Below are positions 1 to 7,507 of a stretch of DNA of 48,817 nt, one piece after another. Source of the DNA: Acidimicrobiia bacterium (lineage in GTDB: Bacteria > Actinomycetota > Acidimicrobiia > Acidimicrobiales > Aldehydirespiratoraceae); contig JAGWAO010000002.1 of the NCBI GenBank assembly GCA_021296315.1, forward strand, positions 1 through 48,817. Reading direction: 5' to 3'. The position numbers and the translations under genes were made by a program. The first letter of the stretch is position 1. Each line of letters begins with the position of its first letter. The notes below the pieces were generated by a model. That model ran no database searches. It was not told where the DNA came from and saw nothing but the letters and a program-made list of their open reading frames with translations.

Positions 1-665
1 ACCAGTACCTTGCCCCGGGCCGCCAGCACGCCCTGGAGAAGCGTGTAGATCTGGCCCATGGCGTGACGCTTCCTGGCGGCGGCCGCGGCCGCAGGGTTGG
101 CGATCAGCTCGGTGTAGGAGGTCAGCAGGGTGTCGATGATCCGCAGTCCGGCGGCCCGCAAGGCCCGGCCCGTCTCGGTGATCTCCACCACCGCATCCAC
201 GATGTCGGGAACCTTGGCCTCGGTGGCGCCGTAGCTCAGAGCGATCTGGGCCTCGATGCCGGCGTCGGTGAAGAACCGTCGGGTGAGCTCCGGGTACTCG
301 GTCGACACCCGCACTCCCTGAGACAGGTCCGCGATGCTCCGGTAGGGCGCGTCGCCGGCCACGGCCAGCACCACCCTGATCGGCAGCGACGTGGCCTTCG
401 AGTACTGAAGCTCGCCCAGCGACACGACCTCGCTACCGGTCTCCTCCACCCAGTCCCGGCCGGTGATCCCCAAGTCGAAGAGGCCGTCTGCGATGTAGAT
501 CGGAATCTCCTGGGGACGCAGGATCCTCACGTCGCTGATGCGCGGGTCGGCCACCGAGGCTCTGTAGGCGACGTCGGAGGACCGCTGAACCGGCAGGTCA
601 GCGGCCTCGAACAGCTCGAGAGTGGCCTTCTCGAGCGATCCCTTGGGGAGAACGAGCTTCAGCAT
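1..665 (-). CDS. hisG: ATP phosphoribosyltransferase, HisG (3' end outside window)
   Basis: First enzyme of histidine synthesis: it condenses ATP with PRPP in the cytoplasm. The minus strand reads from an ATG at 665 to the window edge without a stop, giving 221 residues. It opens LVLPKGSLEKAT, the HisG N-terminus, has DLGITGRDW at about 64-72, and GATEAKVPDIVD followed by EITETGRALR at 146-170, the PRPP-binding region. The frame continues past residue 210, so a long form with a C-terminal regulatory ACT-like domain is possible but is not visible. AAGGA lies 5 nt before the ATG, so this start is Shine-Dalgarno led. It follows the mog-like gene by 80 bp. Identification rests on family motifs read by eye. 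Confidence 0.93.
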   Translation of the reverse strand, partial: MLKLVLPKGSLEKATLELFEAADLPVQRSSDVAYRASVADPRISDVRILRPQEIPIYIADGLFDLGITGRDWVEETGSEVVSLGELQYSKATSLPIRVVLAVAGDAPYRSIADLSQGVRVSTEYPELTRRFFTDAGIEAQIALSYGATEAKVPDIVDAVVEITETGRALRAAGLRIIDTLLTSYTELIANPAAAAAARKRHAMGQIYTLLQGVLAARGKVL

Positions 666-698
666 TGGGGTCCTTCGGCCTCTACGGCGACCGCGCCG

Positions 699-704
699 AG
701 GCTA
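699..704 (-). promoter_or_regulatory. -10-like hexamer TAGCCT upstream of hisG
   Basis: Minus strand CCGGTAGCCTCGG carries the same TAGSCT-C motif seen immediately before many starts in this window, but here about 34 nt from the ATG. The transcript would have a leader of roughly 26 nt containing AAGGA. No good -35 hexamer was found. Confidence 0.35.
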
Positions 705-745
705 CCGGCGCGCGGACGCCGCGCTGCCCGCTGCCCGCTGCCCGC

Positions 746-1246
746 TCACTCGCCGTGGGGGTGCGGGTCGTAGTTGTCGACGAGGAGCCGGACGGCGTGG
801 CCGATCACGTCGATCACGGCCTCGACCGTCTCCACGCAGCCCTTCGAGGAGCCGGGGGTGTTGAGAATCAGCGCGGTTCCGATCGTCCCTGCCGTGCCCC
901 TGGACAGCCGGCCCAGCGGGTTGACCAGACGCATGGCCTCGGCCAGACCGGGCGCCTCGCGGTCGAGCACGGCCTTGGTCCCCTCCGGGGTGGCGTCGCG
1001 GGGCCCGAAGCCGGTGCCCCCGGTAGTGACGATGAGTCCGTGGAAGCCTTCGGCCAGGCGGTGCAGCTCCCCCGCCACGGATTCGACTCCGTCGACGACG
1101 GCCGACCGCTCGACCACGACCCAGCCCGCTGATGACAAATACGCCCCCAGAGCCTCCCCGCTGCGGTCCTGCCGGGTGCCTTCGACCACGCCGTCGGACA
1201 CGGTAAGCACCTTGGCCACGAGACCGGAATCGCCGCCGTTCGTCAC
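746..1246 (-). CDS. MogA/MoaB-family molybdopterin adenylyltransferase-like protein
   Basis: Family role: adenylylation of molybdopterin during molybdenum cofactor synthesis. Encodes 166 residues from a GTG at 1246. Motifs are VLTVSDG near the N-terminus, TTGGTGFGPRD at 74-84 (MPT-binding loop) and NTPGSSKGC at 129-137. The open frame extends upstream to 1387, but that part is palindromic repeat DNA (family B), so the GTG is preferred. It is preceded by TAGGGT at a 7-nt distance, as expected for a leaderless start. No other molybdenum cofactor genes are nearby, so Mog versus MoaB cannot be decided from context. Confidence 0.82.
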   Translation of the reverse strand: MTNGGDSGLVAKVLTVSDGVVEGTRQDRSGEALGAYLSSAGWVVVERSAVVDGVESVAGELHRLAEGFHGLIVTTGGTGFGPRDATPEGTKAVLDREAPGLAEAMRLVNPLGRLSRGTAGTIGTALILNTPGSSKGCVETVEAVIDVIGHAVRLLVDNYDPHPHGE

Positions 1247-1253
1247 GACTCCG

Positions 1254-1259
1254 ACCCTA
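1254..1259 (-). promoter_or_regulatory. -10-like hexamer TAGGGT of the mog-like gene
   Basis: TAGGGT with a 7-nt spacer to the GTG at 1246, so the predicted transcription start coincides with the start codon. GGAG lies only 2 nt from the GTG, too close for normal use. Confidence 0.4.
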
Positions 1260-1292
1260 TCCACAGCCCTCTGCCCTCCGTCACGCCCGCCG

Positions 1293-1408
1293 ACTGGCAG
1301 CACCGTGCACGCATACCGTGCAAAACGCTGCCAATTGCCCGACACTGTGCCAGCACCCGCCGAATTGGCAGCACAATGCACGCACACCGTGCATTACCCT
1401 GCCAATTC
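1293..1408. repeat. Repeat family B, paired palindromes (copies at 1293-1336 and 1362-1408)
   Basis: Two copies of a nested palindrome, separated by 25 bp. Outer arms are GAATTGGCAG / CTGCCAATTC (ACTGGCAG / CTGCCAATT in the first copy). Inner arms TGCACG / CGTGCA are perfect in both copies here. The rsmB stop codon TGA is formed partly by the first bases of the element (TGAATTGGCAG). The same paired arrangement recurs at 36828-36945. Confidence 0.85.
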
Positions 1409-2567
1409 AAGTGCGGTGCCAGCGGAACAGGGCCATGCCGTCGCGGTTGGTATCCGGGAGCAGCATCGCGCCGTCGCCGTGCGGCAGCCACGGTTCAGGT
1501 GGAGGTGGCCGAGGCTCCAAGCGGTCGTCTCGGGAAGCGTGCTCGGCCACAGCCGATGTCTCCGCTGCGGTGAGGGTGCAGACGCTGTAGACGAGCTGCC
1601 CGCCGGGACGCAGCAGGCTGGTGGCCGCGTCGAGCAAGGTCCACTGCAGCTCGGCCAGTCGAGGAACCGCCGTCCGCGCGATGCGCCAGCGCGCGTCCGG
1701 GCGGCGTCTCAGGGTTCCCAGGCCGCTGCACGGCGCGTCCACCAGCACTGCGTCAAACCGGCCGGGACGCAGCGGTGGGTACCGACCGTCGGCCGCCGTG
1801 ACCAGCATCGATTCAGCTCTCAGGGCCCTCCGGTTGGCTTCTAGCAGCCCGACCCGGCCCAAGTGCGAGTCAGAAGCAAAGACGGTCGCCCCGCGGGCAG
1901 CCAGCGCGGTGGCCTTGCCGCCCGGCGCGGCACACAAGTCAGCCACGAGAGCGCCCTCCTGCACCTCGATAGCGTCCATCACGAGCTGTGAACTCAAGTC
2001 CTGCACGTAGCCGTCGTCGCGTCGGTGCACCCGGGCGGGACCGTTCATCGACTCCAGCGCGGCCAGCGCCGTCGAGCGCCCGAGATCGTCGGCGAGTGTT
2101 TCGACGATCCAATCGGGATAACTGAGCCGAGTCGGATCGTCAGGCCAGTCCGGCACGCCTGCATCGGCGACGCGGCGCAGTACCGCGTTGACCAGGGACC
2201 GGTGCCTGCGGGGTGCGGCCGACACCGTGGCCGACACCGCCGCATAGGCGGGAGTTCCCAACTCGACGATCTGGTAGGCGCCCATGCGCAACGCGGCCCT
2301 CGCGGGTGGCGGCGGCGCGGCCACCAGGAAGGCGTCCAGAGCCCAGTCGAGGGCCCGGCGTCGGCGGGTGACGCCGTAGACGAGCTCGGTGGTGAAGGCT
2401 CGGTCGCGCTCGTCGAGATCGGACTGGGCCAGCGCGGCTCCAAGGGCCACATTGGCGTAGGCGCCCTCCGCGTCCACCCGGACCAGCACATCGAGCGCTA
2501 CCCGGCGGGCGTCGCTGACCGCTGGCCTACCACTCGGGTCCTTGTAGGAGCGCGAGGTCCGGCTCAC
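1407..2567 (-). CDS. rsmB: 16S rRNA m5C967 methyltransferase, RsmB/Sun family
   Basis: Methylates C967 of 16S rRNA using SAM. From a GTG at 2567 the product is 386 residues: a NusB-like RNA-binding domain (about 18-135), then a Rossmann methyltransferase domain with DLCAAPGGK at 210-218, DAPCSGLG at 277-284 (Cys280) and YSVCTL (Cys330), the two cysteines used by RNA m5C methyltransferases. The GTG overlaps the fmt stop as GTGA, implying translational coupling; a longer upstream frame only overlaps fmt and has no family similarity. It is somewhat shorter than the 430-450 residues common in proteobacteria. The stop codon abuts a family B palindrome. Confidence 0.93.
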   Translation of the reverse strand: MSRTSRSYKDPSGRPAVSDARRVALDVLVRVDAEGAYANVALGAALAQSDLDERDRAFTTELVYGVTRRRRALDWALDAFLVAAPPPPARAALRMGAYQIVELGTPAYAAVSATVSAAPRRHRSLVNAVLRRVADAGVPDWPDDPTRLSYPDWIVETLADDLGRSTALAALESMNGPARVHRRDDGYVQDLSSQLVMDAIEVQEGALVADLCAAPGGKATALAARGATVFASDSHLGRVGLLEANRRALRAESMLVTAADGRYPPLRPGRFDAVLVDAPCSGLGTLRRRPDARWRIARTAVPRLAELQWTLLDAATSLLRPGGQLVYSVCTLTAAETSAVAEHASRDDRLEPRPPPPEPWLPHGDGAMLLPDTNRDGMALFRWHRT

Positions 2568-3472
2568 GGGTCGAACGACTCGCCGCCGGCGATGCGGGCT
2601 CCGTTGGCCCAGTCCCGGGCCGGGCCGGCGGCCCGTCCCTCCGACTGCACCGTCAACAGCTCCACTGCGCCCCGGCCGGTGGCCACCACAACCGACGGAC
2701 CGTCCGGAGGCCGCGGTCCCAGCTGGATCGTGCCAGCCGCATCCATCCGGCTGCAGTCGGTCGCGCGCCCGGCTTCCAGCACCTTGAGCCGCCGATCCCG
2801 CAGCGTCGTCCATGCACCGCCCACCCGCACCAGCCGAAGCACGTGCTCAGCGGGACCGGTCCAGTCGATGCGCAGTTCCGAGGGGCTGATCTTGTCGGCC
2901 CACGTCATCTCGCCCGACTGGGGCACCGGATCTCCGAACCCCTCACCCAGAGCGTCCAGAAGCAGCCCGACGCCCATCTCACAGAGCCGGGCTCGCAACT
3001 CGTCGGCCGACTCGTGCGATTCGATCGCGGTGGACGCACGCCGGTACACCGCGCCGGCATCGATCTCGGAGGTCACATCCATCAGGCAGACGCCGGTCTC
3101 GGTGTCGCCGGCCAGGATGGCGCGCTCCACCGGTGCCGCCCCCCGCCATCGCGGCAGCAGCGAGAAGTGCAGGTTCACCGTGCGACAGCGTTCGAGGACC
3201 TCGTCGGGAATGTGCTCGCCGTAGGCGACCACGACGCCGAGGTCGGCTGCGACGTGCAACGCATCGGAGAGATCGGACGTGACGGCCAGTCCCAGATCGG
3301 CGGCCGCGGCCGCCACCGGCGAAGGTGTGGGGGCCTGGCGCCGGCCCCGGCGCTTGGGGGGACGGGTGACCACCAGGGCGACATCGTGGCCGGCGCGGCA
3401 CATTGCCTGAAGGGGCGGCACCGCGACGGTGGGTGTACCGAAGTAGACGACGCGTAGAGGCGTCGCCCTCAC
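2564..3472 (-). CDS. fmt: Methionyl-tRNA formyltransferase
   Basis: Transfers a formyl group from 10-formyl-THF to Met-tRNAfMet for initiation. 302 residues, GTG start. The formyltransferase domain begins VVYFGTP; NLHFSLLPRWRGAAP at 100-114 supplies Asn100 and His102, and EIDAG the catalytic Asp138, matching the family Asn-His-Asp spacing. The C-terminal OB-like domain contains KISPSELRIDW. The start overlaps the def stop and its stop overlaps the rsmB start, both as GTGA, so def-fmt-rsmB is a coupled unit for formylation and deformylation of nascent proteins. Confidence 0.95.
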   Translation of the reverse strand: MRATPLRVVYFGTPTVAVPPLQAMCRAGHDVALVVTRPPKRRGRRQAPTPSPVAAAAADLGLAVTSDLSDALHVAADLGVVVAYGEHIPDEVLERCRTVNLHFSLLPRWRGAAPVERAILAGDTETGVCLMDVTSEIDAGAVYRRASTAIESHESADELRARLCEMGVGLLLDALGEGFGDPVPQSGEMTWADKISPSELRIDWTGPAEHVLRLVRVGGAWTTLRDRRLKVLEAGRATDCSRMDAAGTIQLGPRPPDGPSVVVATGRGAVELLTVQSEGRAAGPARDWANGARIAGGESFDP

Positions 3473-4029
3473 AGCAGCCGCAGACCGCCCGAAGCCGCGT
3501 CGCCGCCCGTGTCCGATGGCCGCGGCGAGGGCGTCGAGCCCGGCCCGATCCCCAGCTCGCGCAGCGTGCGCAGCGCGGCCTTGCGCGTGTCGGTGTCCAG
3601 CCGCTCGATGAGCAGCGTCCCGTCGAGGTGATCCAACTCGTGCTGGAACAGGCGGGCCTCGATCTCGTCAGCCTCGACGGAGATCTCGCGGCCGTCCAGG
3701 TCGCGGCCGATGACGTGGACCTGCTTGGGCCTGACGATGTCCCACGACAGCCCCGGCACCGACAGGCACCCCTCGTCGTAGACCCACTCGCCGTCGGACT
3801 CGACGATCTGGGGGTTGACGATCGTGCGAGGACCGTCGCCCAGGTCCCACACGAACAGGCGCTTCTGCACCCCGATCTGGGGGGCGGCCAGACCGACCCC
3901 GTCCGCGGCGTACATGGTCTCGACCATCCCTTCGACTATGCGCACCAGCGTGGCATCAACGTCGGTGATGTCGGCGGCGCGGCGGCGCAGAACCGGATCA
4001 CCGATGATGCGTATGTCGTAGGGGGCCAC
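3469..4029 (-). CDS. def: Peptide deformylase
   Basis: Metalloenzyme removing the N-formyl group from nascent proteins. 186 residues from a GTG at 4029 (MAPYDIRIIGDPVLR). All three motifs are intact: GVGLAAPQIG at 44-53, EGCLSVPG at 86-93 (metal ligand Cys88) and HELDH at 130-134 (two His ligands and the catalytic Glu). The frame is open far upstream, but that part is antisense to the plus-strand methyltransferase. TAGCCT sits 8 nt before the GTG with no Shine-Dalgarno, suggesting a leaderless mRNA. First gene of def-fmt-rsmB. Confidence 0.95.
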   Translation of the reverse strand: MAPYDIRIIGDPVLRRRAADITDVDATLVRIVEGMVETMYAADGVGLAAPQIGVQKRLFVWDLGDGPRTIVNPQIVESDGEWVYDEGCLSVPGLSWDIVRPKQVHVIGRDLDGREISVEADEIEARLFQHELDHLDGTLLIERLDTDTRKAALRTLRELGIGPGSTPSPRPSDTGGDAASGGLRLL

Positions 4030-4037
4030 GCCGGTTG

Positions 4038-4047
4038 AGGCTACCGT
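4038..4047. promoter_or_regulatory. Divergent, overlapping -10-like hexamers for def (-) and the methyltransferase (+)
   Basis: Only 24 bp separate the two divergent start codons. Minus strand: TAGCCT (4038-4043) and an 8-nt spacer to the def GTG. Plus strand: TACCGT (4042-4047) and a 6-nt spacer to the ATG at 4054. The two hexamers share the TA step at 4042-4043, so polymerase could occupy only one at a time. Confidence 0.45.
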
Positions 4048-4053
4048 CGCGGC

Positions 4054-4878
4054 ATGGCCGATCCCGCCGCCAAGAGGCCGAGCGATCAAACGGTGAACCC
4101 GCGGGGATCGGGTGCGGCGTCGAGCGAGGCCGTGGCCCGAGCGGCCCGTGAGCGCAGCGAACAGGAGCGGGAGACACAACCCCTCACCGCGAAACCCTCG
4201 CCATCCATCCGCGCTCGCTCTGAGCCCGCCAGCGGCCAGTACTTCGAGGCCGAACCCCTGGCTGCGACTGCGCCTCGCACGATTGCGGTCAACATCAGTG
4301 GGATGCAACTGAGATTCGTGACCGATTCGGGCGTGTTCTCGCCCGACCGGCTGGATGCGGGAACGCGGCTGCTGCTGCTCGAGGCGCCGCCGCTCGGTGC
4401 CCGCGACCGGAGGGTGCTCGACCTCGGATGCGGCTGGGGTCCCATCGCCTGTGTCACCGGGCTGCGCTCCCCCGCGGCTGAGGTGCTGGCCGTGGACGTG
4501 AACGAACGGGCATTGAGACTCGCTGTCGGCAACGCCGAGGCGAACGGCGCCGGCAACGTGACCGTCGCCCACCCCGATGAGGTGAGCCCGACCCGCCGCT
4601 TCGACCGCATCCTCTGCAATCCCCCCATACGGGTCGGCAAGTCCGCCCTCCAAGGGTTGCTGGCTGCCTGGCTCGACCGCCTCGCACCCGGCGGGCGGGC
4701 CCATCTGGTCGTGCATCGCCACCTGGGCAGCGACTCCCTGGCCCGGTGGCTCGAGCAGCGGGGACATGAGGTGACCCGGCTGGTGTCGAGATCCGGATAC
4801 CGGCTCCTGGATGTGGGGCCCCGCGGCGGGGAATCCGCCTCTCCACGGCCGGAACCTGCGGCTGGGAGAGCACCATGA
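4054..4878 (+). CDS. RsmC/RlmG-like class I SAM methyltransferase with a repeat-derived N-terminus
   Basis: 274 residues. The methyltransferase part starts near residue 61 (GQYFEAEPLA) and has GVFS at 93-96, LDLGCGWG at 122-129 (SAM binding), VDVNERAL at 146-153 and CNPPIR at 187-192, the NPP-type motif IV of base N-methyltransferases, as in 16S or 23S rRNA guanine methyltransferases. The exact target is unknown. The first 60 residues are unusual: bases 4073-4222 are a copy of dispersed repeat family A, translated here with the core read as VARAARERSEQERE. The possible starts (ATG 4054, GTG 4093, GTG 4132) all include that core, so its translation seems unavoidable. The gene ends in an ATGA overlap with the next. 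Confidence 0.8.
   Translation: MADPAAKRPSDQTVNPRGSGAASSEAVARAARERSEQERETQPLTAKPSPSIRARSEPASGQYFEAEPLAATAPRTIAVNISGMQLRFVTDSGVFSPDRLDAGTRLLLLEAPPLGARDRRVLDLGCGWGPIACVTGLRSPAAEVLAVDVNERALRLAVGNAEANGAGNVTVAHPDEVSPTRRFDRILCNPPIRVGKSALQGLLAAWLDRLAPGGRAHLVVHRHLGSDSLARWLEQRGHEVTRLVSRSGYRLLDVGPRGGESASPRPEPAAGRAP
4073..4222 (+). repeat. Repeat family A, copy inside a coding sequence
   Basis: Begins with AGAGGCCGAGCG (4073-4084); after about 40 variable bases comes the conserved core GAGGCCGTGGCC ... CCCGTGAGCGCAGCGAAC ... GGAGCGGGAGACACAAC (about 4126-4180). It ends near CGCTCGCTCTGAGC (4212-4225), a slightly deleted inverse of the left end. The copy is in frame with the methyltransferase and has no stop codon in that frame. 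Confidence 0.8.
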
Positions 4879-5411
4879 GCCAGCTCGACTCCACCGGGCT
4901 GAAGCGGCTGCACCGCTACTGGCGAAGGCGTGGCCATGAACGCCTGGCACTGGTGCTGGACCGGGTGCAGAACCCCCTCAACGTGGGGTCCGTCGTGCGT
5001 ACGGCGTCTGCCGAGCGGGTGGAGCACATGTACCTGATCGAGGCTGCCTCGCCGGAGGCACCCAAGGCCGCCAAGACGGCCATGGGCACGGAGCGGCACC
5101 TCGCGTGGAGCGCCTTCGACGATGCGGCCTCGGCGATGGATGCGGCCCGTAGCGACGGCTACCGCATCGTGGCCGTGGAACTCGCCTCGGGGGCCCGGCC
5201 CCTGCATGAGCTGGATCTCACCGGCGCGGTGGCGCTGGCCCTCGGCAACGAGAATCACGGCCTGTCGACGACCGTGCTGGAGGGTTGCGACGCGGTGGGC
5301 TTCATTCCCCAACTCGGCCGGGTTGGCTCTCTCAACGTGGCCGCCGCCGCGGCTATTGCGGTCTACGAGGCCCGGCGCCAGCAGTGGACACGGATGGCAG
5401 ATCCAAGTTGA
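4875..5411 (+). CDS. TrmH/SpoU-family RNA 2'-O-ribose methyltransferase
   Basis: SPOUT-fold methyltransferase that 2'-O-methylates RNA ribose, in TrmH itself Gm18 of tRNA. 178 residues. The three family motifs are present: NPLNVGSVVRTA at 33-44 (Asn33, Arg42), ALALGNENHGLS at about 120-131 and GRVGSLNVAAAAAIAVYEA near 149-167, forming the knotted SAM site. It is short, without the extra N-terminal substrate-binding domain of rRNA-modifying relatives, so a tRNA target is more likely, though this is not proven. Start and the previous gene's stop overlap as ATGA. It converges with priA 36 bp away; no clear terminator is visible between them. Confidence 0.88.
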   Translation: MSQLDSTGLKRLHRYWRRRGHERLALVLDRVQNPLNVGSVVRTASAERVEHMYLIEAASPEAPKAAKTAMGTERHLAWSAFDDAASAMDAARSDGYRIVAVELASGARPLHELDLTGAVALALGNENHGLSTTVLEGCDAVGFIPQLGRVGSLNVAAAAAIAVYEARRQQWTRMADPS

Positions 5412-5447
5412 TGCCGATGATGGCCCCCGGCAGTATCTGCATCAATT

Positions 5448-7283
5448 TCAGACCCGCAGCGGGTCTACCTCGACTCGAAGCCGCTCGGCCGGCCGCGGTG
5501 TGCGGGCCAGCAGATCCAGAAGCGGCTCGTGGCTTCGAGCGCGCAGCAGGTAGTTCCCGTCAAGGGGGCCTCTGATACTCACCTCAGTGCCTTCGTCTTG
5601 TCGCAGGGCCGCAATGAACGCCTCCGCTCCCGGGCCGGAGACCCTGGCCTGGGCGCCGTAGGGCGAAAGGCCAAGAGTTCTGCGGCGGGCCTGCTCCACG
5701 GTGGCCACGATCGACGGATCGGCTCGGACCGCGGCCGCCACGACCGGATGGTCGGGCTGGAGGGTCTGGATCACGAGACGGCCACCATTCCGGCGCCCGC
5801 CTGCCAGCCGGGCGCCTCGAGCCAACAGAGCCAGCGCCTGCTCAGCGGCTCGTTGGCGGGGTGCCAGGAGCTCCTGGTCGAAGTCCAGGAACACCACCGC
5901 GGTCGCCGATGGCAGGCGCCACAGCACGGCCTCGGTGCCGATCACGATTCGCTCCTGGCCAAGCGCACCAGCCTCGGAGGTCATCTCGCCCACCGGCTCG
6001 CCCACCAGCGCGGCCAGTTCCTCGCGGGCCCGCGTCACACCCATGCGTAGGATGCGCAGGACCGTCGATCCGCACTCGGCGCACACCACCGGACGGCGCT
6101 CACTGCCGTCGGCCGCCACCAGCTCCTCGTCCTCGAGACGCATGGGCACCCGTCCGTCGGAGGTGCGGGCCAGCTCGCCGCAGGTCTTGCACGCCAGGAG
6201 CCGCCCGCGGCCCTTGCGGTTGAGCACTACCGCCACCTTTCCACCAGCGGCAGCCAGACGGTCGCGCAGGCCCTCGGCGAACAGCCCGCCCCGGACCGGA
6301 TCGTCGAGCCGCCGATCCAGCACCTCGACCGCAGGCCAACCGTCGCGCTCAGCCGACCGATCGACCGTCCACAATTCACCGGCCTCCAAGGCCTCCAGCG
6401 TCGGAACGGGCGACACCAGCACCGCCGGCGCCCCGACTCTCCGGGCCCGCTCCAAGGCCACATCGCGGGCATGCCACGTCGGCGCCCGCTCGCTCTGGAG
6501 GCTCTCAGCATGCTCGTCGAACACCGCGACCGCGGCTAGGCGCGGCATCGGCAGCCACACCGCGGTCAGGGTCCCGACCACGGTTGCCCCGGCGGCGGCA
6601 ATGGCCCAGTCGTCAAAACCCAGAGCGACCCGCACCCCCTGGCTCTCCAGATCGGCTGCAACGCGGCGGGCGTCCGCCGGCGTAGGCACCACGATCAGCG
6701 AGTCACCCCTGCGTGCCGCCGCTCGGGCCACCGCCGTACCGTTGTCTGCAGGCGGGCACCGCAGCGTGGTCACGGAACCGGAGCGATCGAACAAGCCGTC
6801 GTAGCCTTGGAGCGAACCTTCGCTCGCGACCGCGATGTGCCGACTTTGCTCCTGTCGACTCCCGCCTTGGCCGTACGGTTGCGGCGAACCGTCGCCCCCG
6901 TCTGCGACCGTCCGAGTTCCGAACGGATGGGTCACGACACGGGACGGCGACGAGGCGCGCAGCAGATGCACCGTGCTCCCGGCCCAGCGCCACGCGGCCC
7001 AGCTGGCCAGGCTCACGACATCGGCGGGTGGACCCATGCCGGTGAGCTGGGCCAGCGGCTGGAGCTCGACGTCCGGAGGCGGATCGACCCCCACCTCTGT
7101 GACCCAGCCTCGCAGCCGGCGGCCGCCCAGGGTGATGCGAACGATCGAGCCGACCCGAAGCCGCTCAGCCCTTCCGTCGGCCTTCCAAGCTTCGGGAACC
7201 GCGTAATCGAAGGTCCTGTCGAGGCGCACCACGTCGGGAAGCACCCGAACGACCGTCACCGGCGGTGCGTCCCCGGCCAGCAT
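5448..7283 (-). CDS. priA: Probable primosomal protein N' (PriA), ATPase-motif-poor actinobacterial type
   Basis: PriA restarts stalled forks in other bacteria. This product is 611 residues from an ATG at 7283; a GTG at 7376 would add 31 residues, partly from repeat DNA, so the start is uncertain. The N-terminus (VVRVLPDVVRLDRTFDYAVPE) is the PriA DNA-binding fold. In the helicase part the phosphate-loop position reads GDSLIVVPTPADARR and has no GKT; the DEAH-like box is reduced to VFDEHAES. Only two CxxC pairs remain of the usual zinc-binding set (CKTCGE and CAECGS). Actinobacterial PriA proteins are known to lack helicase motifs, so the protein is likely structural rather than a helicase. 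It lies downstream of metK, as in other actinobacteria. Confidence 0.85.
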   Translation of the reverse strand: MLAGDAPPVTVVRVLPDVVRLDRTFDYAVPEAWKADGRAERLRVGSIVRITLGGRRLRGWVTEVGVDPPPDVELQPLAQLTGMGPPADVVSLASWAAWRWAGSTVHLLRASSPSRVVTHPFGTRTVADGGDGSPQPYGQGGSRQEQSRHIAVASEGSLQGYDGLFDRSGSVTTLRCPPADNGTAVARAAARRGDSLIVVPTPADARRVAADLESQGVRVALGFDDWAIAAAGATVVGTLTAVWLPMPRLAAVAVFDEHAESLQSERAPTWHARDVALERARRVGAPAVLVSPVPTLEALEAGELWTVDRSAERDGWPAVEVLDRRLDDPVRGGLFAEGLRDRLAAAGGKVAVVLNRKGRGRLLACKTCGELARTSDGRVPMRLEDEELVAADGSERRPVVCAECGSTVLRILRMGVTRAREELAALVGEPVGEMTSEAGALGQERIVIGTEAVLWRLPSATAVVFLDFDQELLAPRQRAAEQALALLARGARLAGGRRNGGRLVIQTLQPDHPVVAAAVRADPSIVATVEQARRRTLGLSPYGAQARVSGPGAEAFIAALRQDEGTEVSIRGPLDGNYLLRARSHEPLLDLLARTPRPAERLRVEVDPLRV

Positions 7284-7347
7284 GGTTTCGCCGCCACCGG
7301 GCGCTGACGGCTCCTCGAAGGAGAACTGGCCCTGCGCGCTGGGGCTC

Positions 7348-7507
7348 AGAGGCCGAGCGGACTTACCGCAGTTCACTCGGGGATTCCACGGAGCGCGGAG
7401 CGAGGCCGTGGCCCGAGCGGCCCGTGAGCGAAGCGAACAAGAGCGGGAAAGGCAATGCTCGCCCGCGAGGCGGCCACCGCTTCGCGCCCGCTATCAGAGG
7501 CCGAGCG
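7348..7507 (+). repeat. Repeat family A, copy between metK and priA
   Basis: AGAGGCCGAGCGG at 7348-7360, a variable stretch, then the conserved core from about 7401 (GAGGCCGTGGCCCGAGCGG ... GAGCGAAGCGAACAAGAGCGG). A second AGAGGCCGAGCG (7496-7507) in the same orientation covers the metK stop codon, so the last residues of MetK (ALGL) are read from the motif. The copy is antisense to both neighbours. It fills the whole metK-priA gap and reaches the candidate longer priA start. Confidence 0.75.

Noticed and set aside
4030-4950. N-terminal extension of peptide deformylase (about 300 extra codons)
   Set aside because: The extension is antisense to the methyltransferase, and the Def family starts at the GTG at 4029, which has a -10-like hexamer at the right distance.
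5412-5447. Terminator between the convergent trmH-like gene and priA
   Set aside because: No stable stem followed by a T-run was found in the 36 bp on either strand.
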